From Staphylococcus equorum (lineage in GTDB: Bacteria > Bacillota > Bacilli > Staphylococcales > Staphylococcaceae): a stretch of DNA of 64,000 nucleotides. The DNA lies in the NCBI RefSeq assembly GCF_029024965.1, contig NZ_CP118982.1:1736001-1800000 (forward strand), read 5' to 3'. The notes beneath the pieces are model-generated. The model worked only from the letters and a program-made list of their open reading frames with translations. It did not search any database and was not told where the DNA came from. Below are positions 38,908-49,285 of the stretch, piece after piece (within the stretch, counting starts at the first letter, position 1; every line of letters starts with the position of its first letter). The translations under genes and the position numbers were made by a program.

Positions 38908-39849
38908 TTAACTCTTAAATTTATGCTTAATATTGGTACTAATATTTTTAAAAAATGTAGAAAACTGGCTTTCACTTTCCACTAAAATATTATCTCCTGT
39001 ATATGTTACTATATCACCTTTAACTGGTGAAGCGTTATTGAGAAATTTAATTTTCAAAGTTTGAGTGGTTTGTATATCTTTATGATTCATCACTTGAAAG
39101 TGTACATGTGGCTCAGAAGCATTTCCTGAATTACCTACATTTGCGATATGTTGTCCACGTAATAATGTATCACCTTTCTCAATTTTGAACGAATACGGTT
39201 TGATATGTGCTATCATACTATATTCATTACGACCGTGCTTAATAACTATGTAATTACCTTCGGGATGCATTGTATTATATTCTCCAGGTGTGCAATCAGG
39301 AATCCCATCTACAACTTCTTCTACTACCCCGTTTGCCGGAGCTAAAATAGGTGCATTATAACTAAAATAATTCTCGCACTCTGTGGGGTCACCATTATAT
39401 GTAAAACCTTCTATTACTTTTACAAAATCAAAAGCATTACGTTGATTTTTATATCTATAGTGATGATTTAACAACTCATTTGCGCCACCAGTATGAACTA
39501 GCCAATCTTCTTGTAAAGGGATTGTATAACTACATTTCGAGAATTTAATTGAATGTGATTGCTTAATCGGTATTAGTGCCATTCCAATAATTTCTTGATA
39601 TTTATTTAAGATAACACTTACACCTGATTCCATATTAGTATCAAACCAAATATACTCATCTTGACGATTTATATGTAAATGCTTATACAACCTGTTTGTT
39701 CCTCTAATACTGTTATACGCACTTAATAACTTCTTAAATTCTTTATAAGAAGAAATTTCTTGAAAATAATCACTAAAATGCTCATAAAGCCAAATGGCAT
39801 CACTATTTTCTATTTTATTTATAATTATTTGTGCATTAATTGTTTCCAT
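38908..39849 (-). CDS. M23-type metallopeptidase-like protein without signal peptide
   Basis: 313 residues. The C-terminal half is an M23 (LytM/gly-gly endopeptidase) fold: ILAPANGVVEEVVDG, YIVIKHGRNEYSMIAHI, KGDTLLRGQHIANVGNSGN and the zinc-binding HVHFQV. The first M23 ligand motif HxxxD is replaced by RNAFD, so the usual histidine is not in place. The N-terminal 140 residues are of unknown type, and there is no signal peptide or membrane segment. Start ATG at 39849 has only a weak AGG upstream. It is a separate minus-strand gene between the methyltransferase and rpmF. Function as a wall hydrolase is doubtful. Confidence 0.7.
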   Translation of the reverse strand: METINAQIIINKIENSDAIWLYEHFSDYFQEISSYKEFKKLLSAYNSIRGTNRLYKHLHINRQDEYIWFDTNMESGVSVILNKYQEIIGMALIPIKQSHSIKFSKCSYTIPLQEDWLVHTGGANELLNHHYRYKNQRNAFDFVKVIEGFTYNGDPTECENYFSYNAPILAPANGVVEEVVDGIPDCTPGEYNTMHPEGNYIVIKHGRNEYSMIAHIKPYSFKIEKGDTLLRGQHIANVGNSGNASEPHVHFQVMNHKDIQTTQTLKIKFLNNASPVKGDIVTYTGDNILVESESQFSTFFKNISTNIKHKFKS

Positions 39850-39981
39850 AATTTTACACAACCTATCAGCTGAATATAAATACTACCTATCACTAACATA
39901 AAAAATCGCTCAAAAATTATCAAGTGAATAATTAGTGAACGATTAGTATAGGCTATTATTAAGCCATTTAATTAAATGAAA

Positions 39982-40155
39982 TTATTTTGATACAACGTCT
40001 TCGCCATTGTATGAACCACAGTTCTTACACACGCGGTGAGATAATTTATATTCTCCACAACTTGGGCACTCTGTCATACCAGGTACTGAAATTTTGAAAT
40101 GCGTACGACGTTTATTTTTTCTTGTTTTTGACGTTCTTCTTTTTGGTACTGCCAT
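39982..40155 (-). CDS. rpmF: Ribosomal protein L32 (bL32), zinc-binding form
   Basis: 57-residue protein of the large ribosomal subunit: [19 protein letters not shown], then a zinc ribbon with Cys30, Cys33, Cys43 and Cys46 (CPSCG and CKNCG). ATG follows AAGGAGG. It directly follows the DUF177 gene ylbN, the conserved pairing in bacteria. Confidence 0.97.
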   Translation of the reverse strand: MAVPKRRTSKTRKNKRRTHFKISVPGMTECPSCGEYKLSHRVCKNCGSYNGEDVVSK

Positions 40156-40239
40156 GATATATCCTCCTTATATTCAAACACTAAATAGAAATTTTCAGAT
40201 TCAATAATCCATTATACTATAGATTATTAAAATCCGCTA

Positions 40240-40785
40240 TTACTCTTCGTCATATAATTGTTGTAGTTTTTGAAGCCTAGGATCAATTTGCTTAGATTCA
40301 GATTCTTCCTTATCTTTTGCAAGCTCAACCGCTTCTTCTTCGTCAATAACTTCCCAACCATTGCCTTCACTTAACATCTGATCGCTTTCGTTTGAAAAAA
40401 CACGCATTGGTTTTCCAATGATAACTAGTTCTTCAGTAATATCTTTTAGATTTATCATACCGTTTGTTGCATCATGGTAATGTTCATCTTTATCTTCGCC
40501 ATTACTATATTCATCATATCCTTCTAAATCAAAAATCTCTTGAGATTTAATATCTATAGGAGTTTCTACAGGAACTAAAGTACGTGCACACGGCATCGTA
40601 TACGTTCCAGTTATATGCATATCTGCAATGACTTCATTTGATCTGACGGTTAATTCACCTTCAACATCAATATCAGATAGATCTATTAAATCTAATGATT
40701 TTACTAAATGATCAAAATTAACCGTTTGATGGAATTCAAATGGTTTATCTTGGAATTTTCTTAATTGTGTTATTGACCATTTCAT
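40240..40785 (-). CDS. ylbN: DUF177 (YceD/YlbN) family protein
   Basis: 181 residues with the DUF177 core GTYTMPCARTLVPVETPI (about 60-78) and NLKDITEELVIIGKPMRV. The family is needed for normal 23S rRNA/large-subunit maturation in several organisms and is nearly always upstream of rpmF, as here (84 bases). The C-terminal tail is highly acidic. Promoter TTGACA-17-TAAAAT lies directly upstream. Confidence 0.92.
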   Translation of the reverse strand: MKWSITQLRKFQDKPFEFHQTVNFDHLVKSLDLIDLSDIDVEGELTVRSNEVIADMHITGTYTMPCARTLVPVETPIDIKSQEIFDLEGYDEYSNGEDKDEHYHDATNGMINLKDITEELVIIGKPMRVFSNESDQMLSEGNGWEVIDEEEAVELAKDKEESESKQIDPRLQKLQQLYDEE

Positions 40786-40815
40786 AGGGCTTCACCTCTA
40801 ACAAGCACAAAATTT

Positions 40816-40844
40816 ATTTTAACTTTATAGACATAAGTTGTCAA
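40816..40844 (-). promoter_or_regulatory. Promoter of ylbN-rpmF
   Basis: Perfect TTGACA (40839-40844), 17-base spacer, TAAAAT (40816-40821), about 30 bases before the ylbN start. Confidence 0.8.
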
Positions 40845-40911
40845 GATTTTTTCTTAACACATTTACATCTGTTACAATATATATAATGAATTCTGAAAGG
40901 AAGAATTGCAA

Positions 40912-42045
40912 ATGAAAAGCGTTGCACTAGTCACAGAATATAATCCTTTCCACAATGGTCACTTATACCATGCACAGAAATCAAAGTCAATTACTGAAGC
41001 TGAAGTTTCTGTCGCAATTATGAGTGGAAACTTTGTAATGAGAGGCCAACCAGCAATTTATAATAAATTTACGCGAACACAAATGGCGTTAACCGCTGTC
41101 GACCTAGTTATTGAATTACCTGCCTACTCTGCAATTTCTGCAGGACAATATTTTGCAGAGACTGCAGTTCAAGTCGCAGATTATTTAAATGTTAATCATT
41201 TATCATTCGGAAGTGAATCTGGTGATATAAATGCATTTTTATCACTTGCACAAGAAATGAATAAAGTAGAAGATTCACCACAATTTTCAGAAAAATCTAA
41301 AGAAGGTAAAAGCTATCCACGAATCATTAGTGAACTTATCTCTGACCATTCATTACTTTCGTCACCTAATAACACTTTAGGGATATCATATGTGCGTGCG
41401 ATTCAAAAATGGGCACCAACCATCCAACCCTGGACGATAACTCGAGAACAAAGCGCTCATCATGATGATTTGATTTCAAACTTTGCTTTTGCAAGTGGTA
41501 CTTCGATTCGTAAATCAATTCAAACAGGTGATGACCAATGGAAAAAAGTTGTTCCTGAATCGGCTCAAACACTTTATGAAGCGCCCCAAGTTTCAATTGA
41601 AGATACCTTCACTTATATCAAATACGCAATTTTAAGCCAAGATGTGCAAACTTTAAAACAAATCCACTTAATGAGTGAAGGATTAGAACATCGTTTAGTG
41701 CATTTAATCAATGAAGCTACTTCTTTTGAACATTTAATGAAATTAATTAAGTCAAAGCGTTATACATATACGCATATCCAACGTTTACTTATGAACATTT
41801 TACTGAATTTCAAACAACAAGATAAACCTTCAACAATTGAAGCAGTTAGAGTATTGGGCATGACACAAAAAGGACAACAGTATTTAAAATATTTAAAGAA
41901 CACTTTTCCAGAGCGTAATTATATAACACAAGTCAACAAACAAAACGCGCATTATTTTACGAACGAAATACACGCTACTCAAATTTATAATTTTCTTTCT
42001 AATAATACCGCTACCGACTTCAATACACCTGTGATACGTGTTTAA
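40912..42045 (+). CDS. tmcAL: tRNA(Met) cytidine acetate ligase TmcAL (YlbM)
   Basis: Forms N4-acetylcytidine at the wobble base of elongator tRNA-Met using acetate and ATP. The nucleotidyltransferase-like N terminus has NPFHNGHLYH (HxGH type, residues 11-20), followed by SGNFVMRGQPA and the FGSESGD block; FASGTSIRKSI is the second nucleotide motif. 377 residues. ATG at 40912 follows AAGGAAG. It is divergent from ylbN and ends at a bidirectional hairpin. Confidence 0.93.
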   Translation: MKSVALVTEYNPFHNGHLYHAQKSKSITEAEVSVAIMSGNFVMRGQPAIYNKFTRTQMALTAVDLVIELPAYSAISAGQYFAETAVQVADYLNVNHLSFGSESGDINAFLSLAQEMNKVEDSPQFSEKSKEGKSYPRIISELISDHSLLSSPNNTLGISYVRAIQKWAPTIQPWTITREQSAHHDDLISNFAFASGTSIRKSIQTGDDQWKKVVPESAQTLYEAPQVSIEDTFTYIKYAILSQDVQTLKQIHLMSEGLEHRLVHLINEATSFEHLMKLIKSKRYTYTHIQRLLMNILLNFKQQDKPSTIEAVRVLGMTQKGQQYLKYLKNTFPERNYITQVNKQNAHYFTNEIHATQIYNFLSNNTATDFNTPVIRV

Positions 42046-42065
42046 AAAGTGTAATAATCATAAAT

Positions 42066-42116
42066 TAAAAATGGCTGACCGCATACCTAAAAGTATGAAG
42101 TCAGCCATTTTTAATT
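42066..42116. terminator. Bidirectional terminator between tmcAL and coaD
   Basis: Arms AAAAATGGCTGAC and GTCAGCCATTTTT around an 18-base loop, between convergent genes. Confidence 0.85.
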
Positions 42117-42211
42117 ATCCAGTTGCCTACTTGAATAGCTACAGTTCAGCGATTTCATACAAAGTCTAGAGCCATTTTCCAATTTGTTATTTAGCATTTG
42201 GTTCTTTATAG

Positions 42212-43241
<1,030 letters not shown>

Positions 43242-43310
43242 ATTATTAACACTTCCATTCTTAAATCAAATTTTATATAATGCATACTGCATGATAAGGA
43301 GGATACAATA

Positions 43311-43700
43311 ATGAAACAATCATTTATAAAATTAGGCGAAGGCCTCACAGACTTATTCGAATTTAACACTTTAATAGAATATAATTTCAAACGTATCGAC
43401 CATATTGTTTATTTCCACGCTGCTACTTTCGAGAAAAAACCTTCTTCAGTAGCAATCGTTATGCATCCTACAAGTGAAAATCACTTCCAAGCTATGTATA
43501 TCATGGTTAATGCTTTAAATTACCCCTATCCTAATTCCAATAAAAAGTTTGAAATGATCAATGAGCAAGCAAAACTATATAATATAGATATCAAAGAGGT
43601 AGATGTACAACCTAGTGAAACCTTCCACGACATCGATTTATATTTTAACTACTTAATCAGTGTTTTAAGACTACAGAGATGGATTCCACCATTGCAATAA
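43311..43700 (+). CDS. DUF7147-type protein, function unknown
   Basis: A 129-residue soluble protein starting MKQSFIKLGEGLTDLFEF, with FQAMYIMVNALNYPY in the middle and a C-terminal FNYLISVLRLQRWIPPLQ. Homologues in staphylococci are often labelled methylthioribose kinase, but none of the kinase motifs are present. ATG after AAGGAGG. It is divergent from rsmD and ends at a hairpin. No function can be given. Confidence 0.75.
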   Translation: MKQSFIKLGEGLTDLFEFNTLIEYNFKRIDHIVYFHAATFEKKPSSVAIVMHPTSENHFQAMYIMVNALNYPYPNSNKKFEMINEQAKLYNIDIKEVDVQPSETFHDIDLYFNYLISVLRLQRWIPPLQ

Positions 43701-43709
43701 TTGAATAAA

Positions 43710-43752
43710 ATAAGCCACTGTAGACAATCACTGTACTATTGTGGCTTTTTAA
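43710..43752. terminator. Terminator between the DUF7147 gene and ylbG
   Basis: Arms AAGCCAC and GTGGCTT around a 24-base loop with a following T-run, just after the plus-strand stop codon. Confidence 0.7.
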
Positions 43753-43803
43753 CTCATTCCTATTAACTCTTTAGCTACATTTCTTTTAATCAGATACAAA
43801 AAA

Positions 43804-44064
43804 TCAAGATATTTCATGCTGTTCTTTTTCATAAACCTTTTTTAAATATTTATAAGGTGAGCCTTCAATATCCTTTACATATTTGAGCTTCATTAATTTT
43901 TCAACAATTTGATCCGCTTCTTCTTCATTTATATACATTACAACATAGCGTTGTTGTCTATTTACACTTACAATATGGCCAAACTTTCTTACTTGTCTTT
44001 CGTGTTTCATATGTTTTAAATAAATTATCAAACTTGTTCTAGCTATAGTGTTCATATTTTTCAC
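43804..44064 (-). CDS. ylbG: DUF2129 protein YlbG
   Basis: 86 residues; basic N-terminal half ([22 protein letters not shown]) followed by [22 protein letters not shown]. This is the full DUF2129 family pattern. In Bacillus the gene lies between ylbF and rsmD; here it keeps that neighbourhood. Biochemical role unknown. Confidence 0.88.
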   Translation of the reverse strand: MKNMNTIARTSLIIYLKHMKHERQVRKFGHIVSVNRQQRYVVMYINEEEADQIVEKLMKLKYVKDIEGSPYKYLKKVYEKEQHEIS

Positions 44065-44184
44065 TCCAATTATTAGCCTTTATATAATATCATGTCTTTT
44101 TATTTTTAGAAATAACAATTATTTTGATGTATCACAAACATTTGCTATATTACTTTATATACTCAAAACTGAGGAGGATTGCTC

Positions 44185-45105
44185 GTGACAAAAATCAATA
44201 AATTAATTAAGGGCGGATTTTTAAGTACACTTGGTTTAGTCGGTAGTGTATTTTTACTTACTAAATATAAAGCTAAACCGAATAATCAAAGTATACCATC
44301 TTTCTTTTCTAAACCTGCACCATATATATTTGCCCATCGTGGTGGCATGGCTGTAAGACCAGAGCAAACTAAACTTGCTTTTGATAATGCAGCAGCACAT
44401 GGTATTGATGGATTTGAAACAGATGTGAGACTTACAAAAGATCGAAAACTCATCGTTTTCCATGATGTAGACGTGGATCGTACGACTAACGGATCAGGTA
44501 AAGTATCCGAACATACTTTAGCAGAGATAAAACAGTTAGATTCAGGATATCATTTTGTAGATATAAACGGTCATAAACCTTATAGAGGCCACAAAGATGC
44601 TTATATTTTATCTTTTGATGAATTACTTAAATTATATCCAAATCAATTGATTAATGTTGATTTAAAAGATGACCCTGAAAGTGAACATGGCCATCTTGTA
44701 CCAGAAATTATATTTGAGGATATTGTTGCTAATAATGCTCAAGATCGCGTATTAGTAACAAGTTTCCATAGTAAACAAATTGAACGTTTTAATATAATAA
44801 GTAATGGTACAGTAGCCATTGGCGCAGGTCAAAGTGAAGTTGCAGAAGGTTTCTTAAAGTTCTATTTAGGACTAGGCAATAGCTTTCAACCACGTGCGCA
44901 CACTTTCCAAATGCCTGTTTCATTCAAAGGTATTAAACTAACTTCACCAAGATTCATTCAATGGCTAAACACACGTGATATCATTCCAGGTTATTATGGT
45001 GTGAATAATCTCGACTTAATGAATGATTTGATTTTTAATGGTGCGCATACCCTTGTTACTGATAGACCCGATTTAGCAGAACGCTTTAAACATACTTATC
45101 ACTAG
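44185..45105 (+). CDS. Glycerophosphodiester phosphodiesterase (GlpQ/UgpQ family), membrane-anchored
   Basis: Hydrolyses glycerophosphodiesters to glycerol-3-phosphate and an alcohol. An N-terminal hydrophobic segment (about 9-28, GGFLSTLGLVGSVFLLTKY) probably anchors it outside the cell. The GDPD domain has IFAHRGGMAVRPEQT, DGFETDVRLTKDRKLIVFHD with the catalytic His/Glu pair, DRTTNGSGKV and NVDLKDD. 306 residues. GTG at 44185 is chosen because GAGGAGG lies seven bases upstream. It is intact, unlike the GDPD pseudogene near 17 kb. Confidence 0.9.
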   Translation: MTKINKLIKGGFLSTLGLVGSVFLLTKYKAKPNNQSIPSFFSKPAPYIFAHRGGMAVRPEQTKLAFDNAAAHGIDGFETDVRLTKDRKLIVFHDVDVDRTTNGSGKVSEHTLAEIKQLDSGYHFVDINGHKPYRGHKDAYILSFDELLKLYPNQLINVDLKDDPESEHGHLVPEIIFEDIVANNAQDRVLVTSFHSKQIERFNIISNGTVAIGAGQSEVAEGFLKFYLGLGNSFQPRAHTFQMPVSFKGIKLTSPRFIQWLNTRDIIPGYYGVNNLDLMNDLIFNGAHTLVTDRPDLAERFKHTYH

Positions 45106-45123
45106 CAACGCATGCTTCAGAAT

Positions 45124-45163
45124 AAAGCTGGGAAACCTCAATGAGGCGTCCCAGCTTTTTTCA
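45124..45163. terminator. Terminator after the glycerophosphodiesterase gene
   Basis: Arms AAAGCTGGGA and TCCCAGCTTT with a six-T run, 19 bases after the stop codon and before the convergent ylbF. Confidence 0.85.
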
Positions 45164-45195
45164 ATATTTCTTATTGATAACTCTTAAAATTCAGC

Positions 45196-45630
45196 TTAAA
45201 GTGAACAGCTACATGATCCACCTGTAGCACAACCACTTGCATCTTTTTGGAAAAATGGATTGCCTGTTTCAATTTTTACATTTTCAGAAACAGCGTATGC
45301 AATTTTAACAATCACTTCATCTATTAAATCCTGTAGTAAAACTTCTTTTTGTTTAAAATCCATTACAACTGGCAACATTTCATACGCACGTTTACGTTTA
45401 CGTGTGTCCAACATCACTGTTTGGTAATCAGGGTGGTATTTACCAAAACGCATAATTTCATCATATTTATCTTTTGATTTCAAAAATGCTTGGTATAGTA
45501 AGTGTGCCTCATCATTATCCGCTAATTGTTGTTCAGCCTCTTTATATTCTTTATATAATCTTGATTCAAGTATTTTATCACTAAGTGCTTCAATTTCATC
45601 AAGCACTGTTAATGTTTCTTCAGTAATCAT
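45196..45630 (-). CDS. ylbF: YlbF/YmcA-family (DUF964) regulatory protein
   Basis: 144 residues, mostly helical: LDEIEALSDKILESRLYKEYKEAEQQLADN, then the DUF964 core. It ends in a cysteine cluster, CATGGSCSCSL. In Bacillus YlbF forms the Y-complex with YmcA and YaaT, which binds iron-sulfur clusters and steers RNase Y cleavage; YlbF's C-terminal cysteines take part. Here it starts 17 bases after the CAP-protein gene. Confidence 0.9.
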   Translation of the reverse strand: MITEETLTVLDEIEALSDKILESRLYKEYKEAEQQLADNDEAHLLYQAFLKSKDKYDEIMRFGKYHPDYQTVMLDTRKRKRAYEMLPVVMDFKQKEVLLQDLIDEVIVKIAYAVSENVKIETGNPFFQKDASGCATGGSCSCSL

Positions 45631-45647
45631 CGTTACAAATCTCCTTT

Positions 45648-46697
45648 CTATTTATCTTCAACAAAAATAATTGTGTAGTAACCATTCGTTACTTCGCCAC
45701 CCATTTCATTATATTTAGAGTTTAACATCCTAGATCTATGAATATCTGAGTTGAGCCAACTATGTATTAAAGTTGGAACTTCGTTAAAATCATAGCCTAC
45801 ATTTTGACTAGCAGATACAAATGGCACTTCTTGCTCATTTAACTGTTGTTTTAAAGCATCTTCAGTAAATTCAACACTATCAGTACCAATTGCTTCATAC
45901 AAGTTAAATGAGGCAATATGCGTCAATTGATTATTAACCTTCAATGGCTCAGCATCCTTTAACTTTCTCATTTCATTTGTAATTTCATAAAGTGTAGTCA
46001 GCTGATTTGAGTTTTGCTCATAAGTAATATTACTATATTTACTTTTAACTTCTTTATCTTCTTTGGTAGATAACATTTGATACGGTTTAAATGCTGCCAA
46101 AGCTTCACTATCTAAATATCTAACCGCGACTACCTCATTAGATTGCTGATCTATGTAAACTTGAGCATAGATATCTTTGAATTTAATTAATGCTTGTGTT
46201 TTCATATCTGAATCAGATAATTCTAATTGATATTGCTTACCATTTACAGAAATCATTGGTTCTGGATTGATACTATATTTTTCAAAAACGTGTGACGCAT
46301 CATCCTGTATCTTTATAGGATTTACATTAGCATCTTTACCTGTCGCATAAACAGACTTAACAATCCCTTTTTTAGTAGTAATCAAATAATATTTATCTTT
46401 TTGCTTAAATACATAATTTTTAAAATTATTTTTATATGGATAAACTCGATCAGCTTGACCATATTTATCAGTTAATTCATCTAAGCTTTGACCAACCCAC
46501 GTACTTACGCCCTTTTCAGGTTTAGGGTTTTCAGCGTTTGTCTCAGTTTTTTGAGCATCCTTATTTTGAGTCGTTTTAGTTGAATCTTTATTAGGATTTT
46601 CGAGTACGTCAAACTTTAAACGCGGTGAGTAAAATAGATAAATTAAAAAACAAATTAATAATAATACACCAATAATTTTAATTATTAGTTTTTTCAT
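45648..46697 (-). CDS. Membrane-anchored CAP-domain (SCP-like) protein
   Basis: 349 residues. An N-terminal membrane helix (about 6-25, IKIIGVLLLICFLIYLF) is followed by a Thr/Lys/Glu-rich linker and a CAP-associated N-terminal domain beginning WVGQSLDELTDKYGQ (about 67). The C terminus is a CAP/SCP domain (ASFNLYEAIGTDSVEFTED, QNVGYDF, HRSRMLNSKYNEMGGEV). The protein is predicted to lie outside the membrane; ligand or activity unknown. It precedes ylbF in the same direction and is found beside it in other staphylococci. Confidence 0.87.
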   Translation of the reverse strand: MKKLIIKIIGVLLLICFLIYLFYSPRLKFDVLENPNKDSTKTTQNKDAQKTETNAENPKPEKGVSTWVGQSLDELTDKYGQADRVYPYKNNFKNYVFKQKDKYYLITTKKGIVKSVYATGKDANVNPIKIQDDASHVFEKYSINPEPMISVNGKQYQLELSDSDMKTQALIKFKDIYAQVYIDQQSNEVVAVRYLDSEALAAFKPYQMLSTKEDKEVKSKYSNITYEQNSNQLTTLYEITNEMRKLKDAEPLKVNNQLTHIASFNLYEAIGTDSVEFTEDALKQQLNEQEVPFVSASQNVGYDFNEVPTLIHSWLNSDIHRSRMLNSKYNEMGGEVTNGYYTIIFVEDK

Positions 46698-46884
46698 CGC
46701 TCACCCACCTATATATTACTTTCATTTATTGTACATGTTTCATTATGTCACAAGCAAGGTATGACGTTGTAAATTCTTTGTTAAGATTAGCACAGGTCAT
46801 TTAAAATACACATTTTTACGATTCAGCGATACAAGTGATACATCACCTTTTTTTGGGTATAGTGATAATTGAGAGGTGAAAGTC

Positions 46885-49143
46885 ATGACAACAATTCGTA
46901 TTCACGGTGCAAAACAAAATAATTTGAAAGATGTTTCTGTCGATATACCCAAGCATCAAATAACGGTTTTTACTGGTCGCTCAGGTTCAGGAAAATCTTC
47001 ATTAGTATTTAATACCATTGCTGCCGAGTCAGAACGTCTTTTAAATGAAACATATTCTACATATATACAACATCAATTAACTCAATATTCAAAACCAAAA
47101 GTAGATTTGATTGAACACCTACCAGTTGCTATGATTATCAACCAAAAACGATTGGGTGGTAATTCGCGTTCTACAGTAGGTACAATATCTGATATATATG
47201 CTTCAGTGAGATTATTATGGTCTCGAATCGGAGAACCTTTTGTGGGTTACTCTGACATATTCTCATTTAACAATCCTAAAGGGATGTGCGATACATGCTC
47301 AGGTCTAGGCTATGTGGAAGATATAGACTTAAATGAGCTGTTAGATTTCAATAAATCATTAAATGAAGATGCGATACGATTCCCCTCTTTTAGACCGGAT
47401 AGTTGGAGAGGAAAGCGTTATTTATATACAGGGTTATTTGATAACGATAAAAAATTAAAAGATTATACACAAGAAGAACTTAATACATTGCTATATACAA
47501 AGCCTACTAAACTGAAAAACCCACCTGATAATTGGCCTAAAACAGCCAAATTCGAAGGTTTAATTCATCGGTTTAGACGTTCTTTTTTACTCAATGATAA
47601 TTTTGAAAAAAATAAATTTAGAGATGCCATAGATCGTGTCGTAACTTCAAAAGAATGTCCGAAATGTCATGGAAAAAGATTACATCCAGATATTTTAAAA
47701 TGTAAAATTAATGGTTTTGACATCTCAGATTTCACTCAATTATCCATAGATGATGCATTAGATTTCATTAAAAACATTCACTCAGATAAAGCCCGCGTCA
47801 TCATTGAACCGCTACAGCAACAATTACAATCTTTAAGTTATATCGGGCTTAATTACTTAACTTTATCTAGAGAAACTACCACGCTTTCTGGTGGTGAATC
47901 ACAACGTATTAAATTAATAAGACACCTTAATAGCCCTCTAAGCGATCTAGTTTACATTATAGATGAGCCTAGTGTTGGTTTGCATCCTGATGATATACAA
48001 CGTATAAATGAAATCATACAATCTTTAAAAGACAAAGGAAATACTGTGTTGGTCGTTGAACATGACCCTGATGTTATACGTATTGCTGATCACGTTGTAG
48101 ATTTAGGTCCACTTGCTGGAAAAAACGGTGGAGAAATTACATTTACCGGGTCTTACAATACTTTATTAAAATCAACTACGAGTACAGGCGTTGCTTTACG
48201 AAGAATGCATAATCTTAAATCACAACCTAGAGAAATCCAAGATTATATTAAACTTTCTAATATTTCTCGTAATAATTTAAAAAATGTTTCAACTAAAATA
48301 CCTAAACAAGCTATGACTGTAGTGACTGGTGTCGCAGGTTCCGGCAAAAGTTCATTAATTCATGAAGGATTAGGTCAGTTACAAGACACTATTTTTATTG
48401 ATCAAAAACCTGTACATGCATCAAGTCGTTCTAACTTACTCACTTATTTAAATATATTTGATGAAGTACGAAGCTATTTCAGTGAAGAAACTGGATTAAA
48501 AAAATCTATGTTTAGTTATAATTCAGAAGGCGCCTGTCCAGAGTGTCATGGTAAAGGAATTTTAAAAACTGAGCTTGCATTTATGCCAGATTTTACTCAA
48601 ACATGTGATGTTTGTGACGGCTTAAGATATAAACCAGAAGTTCTTGATGCAAAAATAGCTGGTTATTCAATCGCAGATATTCTTGCGCTAACTGTAGATG
48701 AAGCAATCGAATTCTTCCATTCAAAACACAATATTTCAACACCTTTAAATGCTTTAAAATCCACGGGACTTAATTATATGACATTAGGTCAAACATTAAA
48801 TACATTATCAGGCGGCGAAATTCAACGTGTGAAACTAAGTAAATATTTAACACGTACTGTAAATCACCAAACTTTTGTCTTCGATGAACCTACAACAGGA
48901 TTGCATGAAGATGACATACCTATCTTATTAGACTGTTTTAATCAACTCATTGATGACAACAACACAGTAGTAGTAATAGAACATAACTTAACCATGATGA
49001 CTCATGCAGACTGGATCATTGATATAGGCCCTTATGCTGGTGGACAAGGTGGTCAATTGCTATATGAAGGAAAACCAAAAGGGTTATTAGACATTAAAGC
49101 TTCTGTAACTGCCAAACATTTACTAAGATATTTAGGTAACTAG
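46885..49143 (+). CDS. UvrA-like ABC ATPase (class II, UvrA2/DrrC type)
   Basis: 752 residues with two ABC ATPase modules. Walker A motifs are GRSGSGKSSL (31-40) and GVAGSGKSSL (about 490); signature motifs TLSGGESQRIKL and TLSGGEIQRVKL; Walker B VYIIDEPSVGLHP and FVFDEPTTGLHE. Zinc-finger cysteines occur in CDTCSGLGYV, CPKCHGKRL and CPECHGKG...CDVCDG. It is about 190 residues shorter than housekeeping UvrA, lacking the UvrB-interaction region, like UvrA2 and the DrrC drug-tolerance proteins. ATG at 46885 follows AGAGGTG. It is on the opposite strand to its neighbours, inserted between the CAP gene and ctaM. Substrate unknown; a role in tolerance to DNA-binding compounds is inferred. Confidence 0.85.
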   Translation: MTTIRIHGAKQNNLKDVSVDIPKHQITVFTGRSGSGKSSLVFNTIAAESERLLNETYSTYIQHQLTQYSKPKVDLIEHLPVAMIINQKRLGGNSRSTVGTISDIYASVRLLWSRIGEPFVGYSDIFSFNNPKGMCDTCSGLGYVEDIDLNELLDFNKSLNEDAIRFPSFRPDSWRGKRYLYTGLFDNDKKLKDYTQEELNTLLYTKPTKLKNPPDNWPKTAKFEGLIHRFRRSFLLNDNFEKNKFRDAIDRVVTSKECPKCHGKRLHPDILKCKINGFDISDFTQLSIDDALDFIKNIHSDKARVIIEPLQQQLQSLSYIGLNYLTLSRETTTLSGGESQRIKLIRHLNSPLSDLVYIIDEPSVGLHPDDIQRINEIIQSLKDKGNTVLVVEHDPDVIRIADHVVDLGPLAGKNGGEITFTGSYNTLLKSTTSTGVALRRMHNLKSQPREIQDYIKLSNISRNNLKNVSTKIPKQAMTVVTGVAGSGKSSLIHEGLGQLQDTIFIDQKPVHASSRSNLLTYLNIFDEVRSYFSEETGLKKSMFSYNSEGACPECHGKGILKTELAFMPDFTQTCDVCDGLRYKPEVLDAKIAGYSIADILALTVDEAIEFFHSKHNISTPLNALKSTGLNYMTLGQTLNTLSGGEIQRVKLSKYLTRTVNHQTFVFDEPTTGLHEDDIPILLDCFNQLIDDNNTVVVIEHNLTMMTHADWIIDIGPYAGGQGGQLLYEGKPKGLLDIKASVTAKHLLRYLGN

Positions 49144-49183
49144 ATTGAACCTTTGGTATTGTTGTTTATTAACGATATCGCTG

Positions 49184-49232
49184 TAATTAAAAAATGGTAA
49201 GCAATCAAAATTTGATTGCTTACCATTTTTAT
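49184..49232. terminator. Bidirectional terminator between uvrA-like gene and ctaM
   Basis: A nearly perfect inverted repeat with arms AAAATGGTAAGCAATCAAA and TTTGATTGCTTACCATTTT plus T-run, 45 bases after the stop codon. Confidence 0.88.
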
Positions 49233-49285
49233 TATATGCCGATAATCTTTCCGTAAAATGACTAACAGTAAGTCAAAAATATTAG

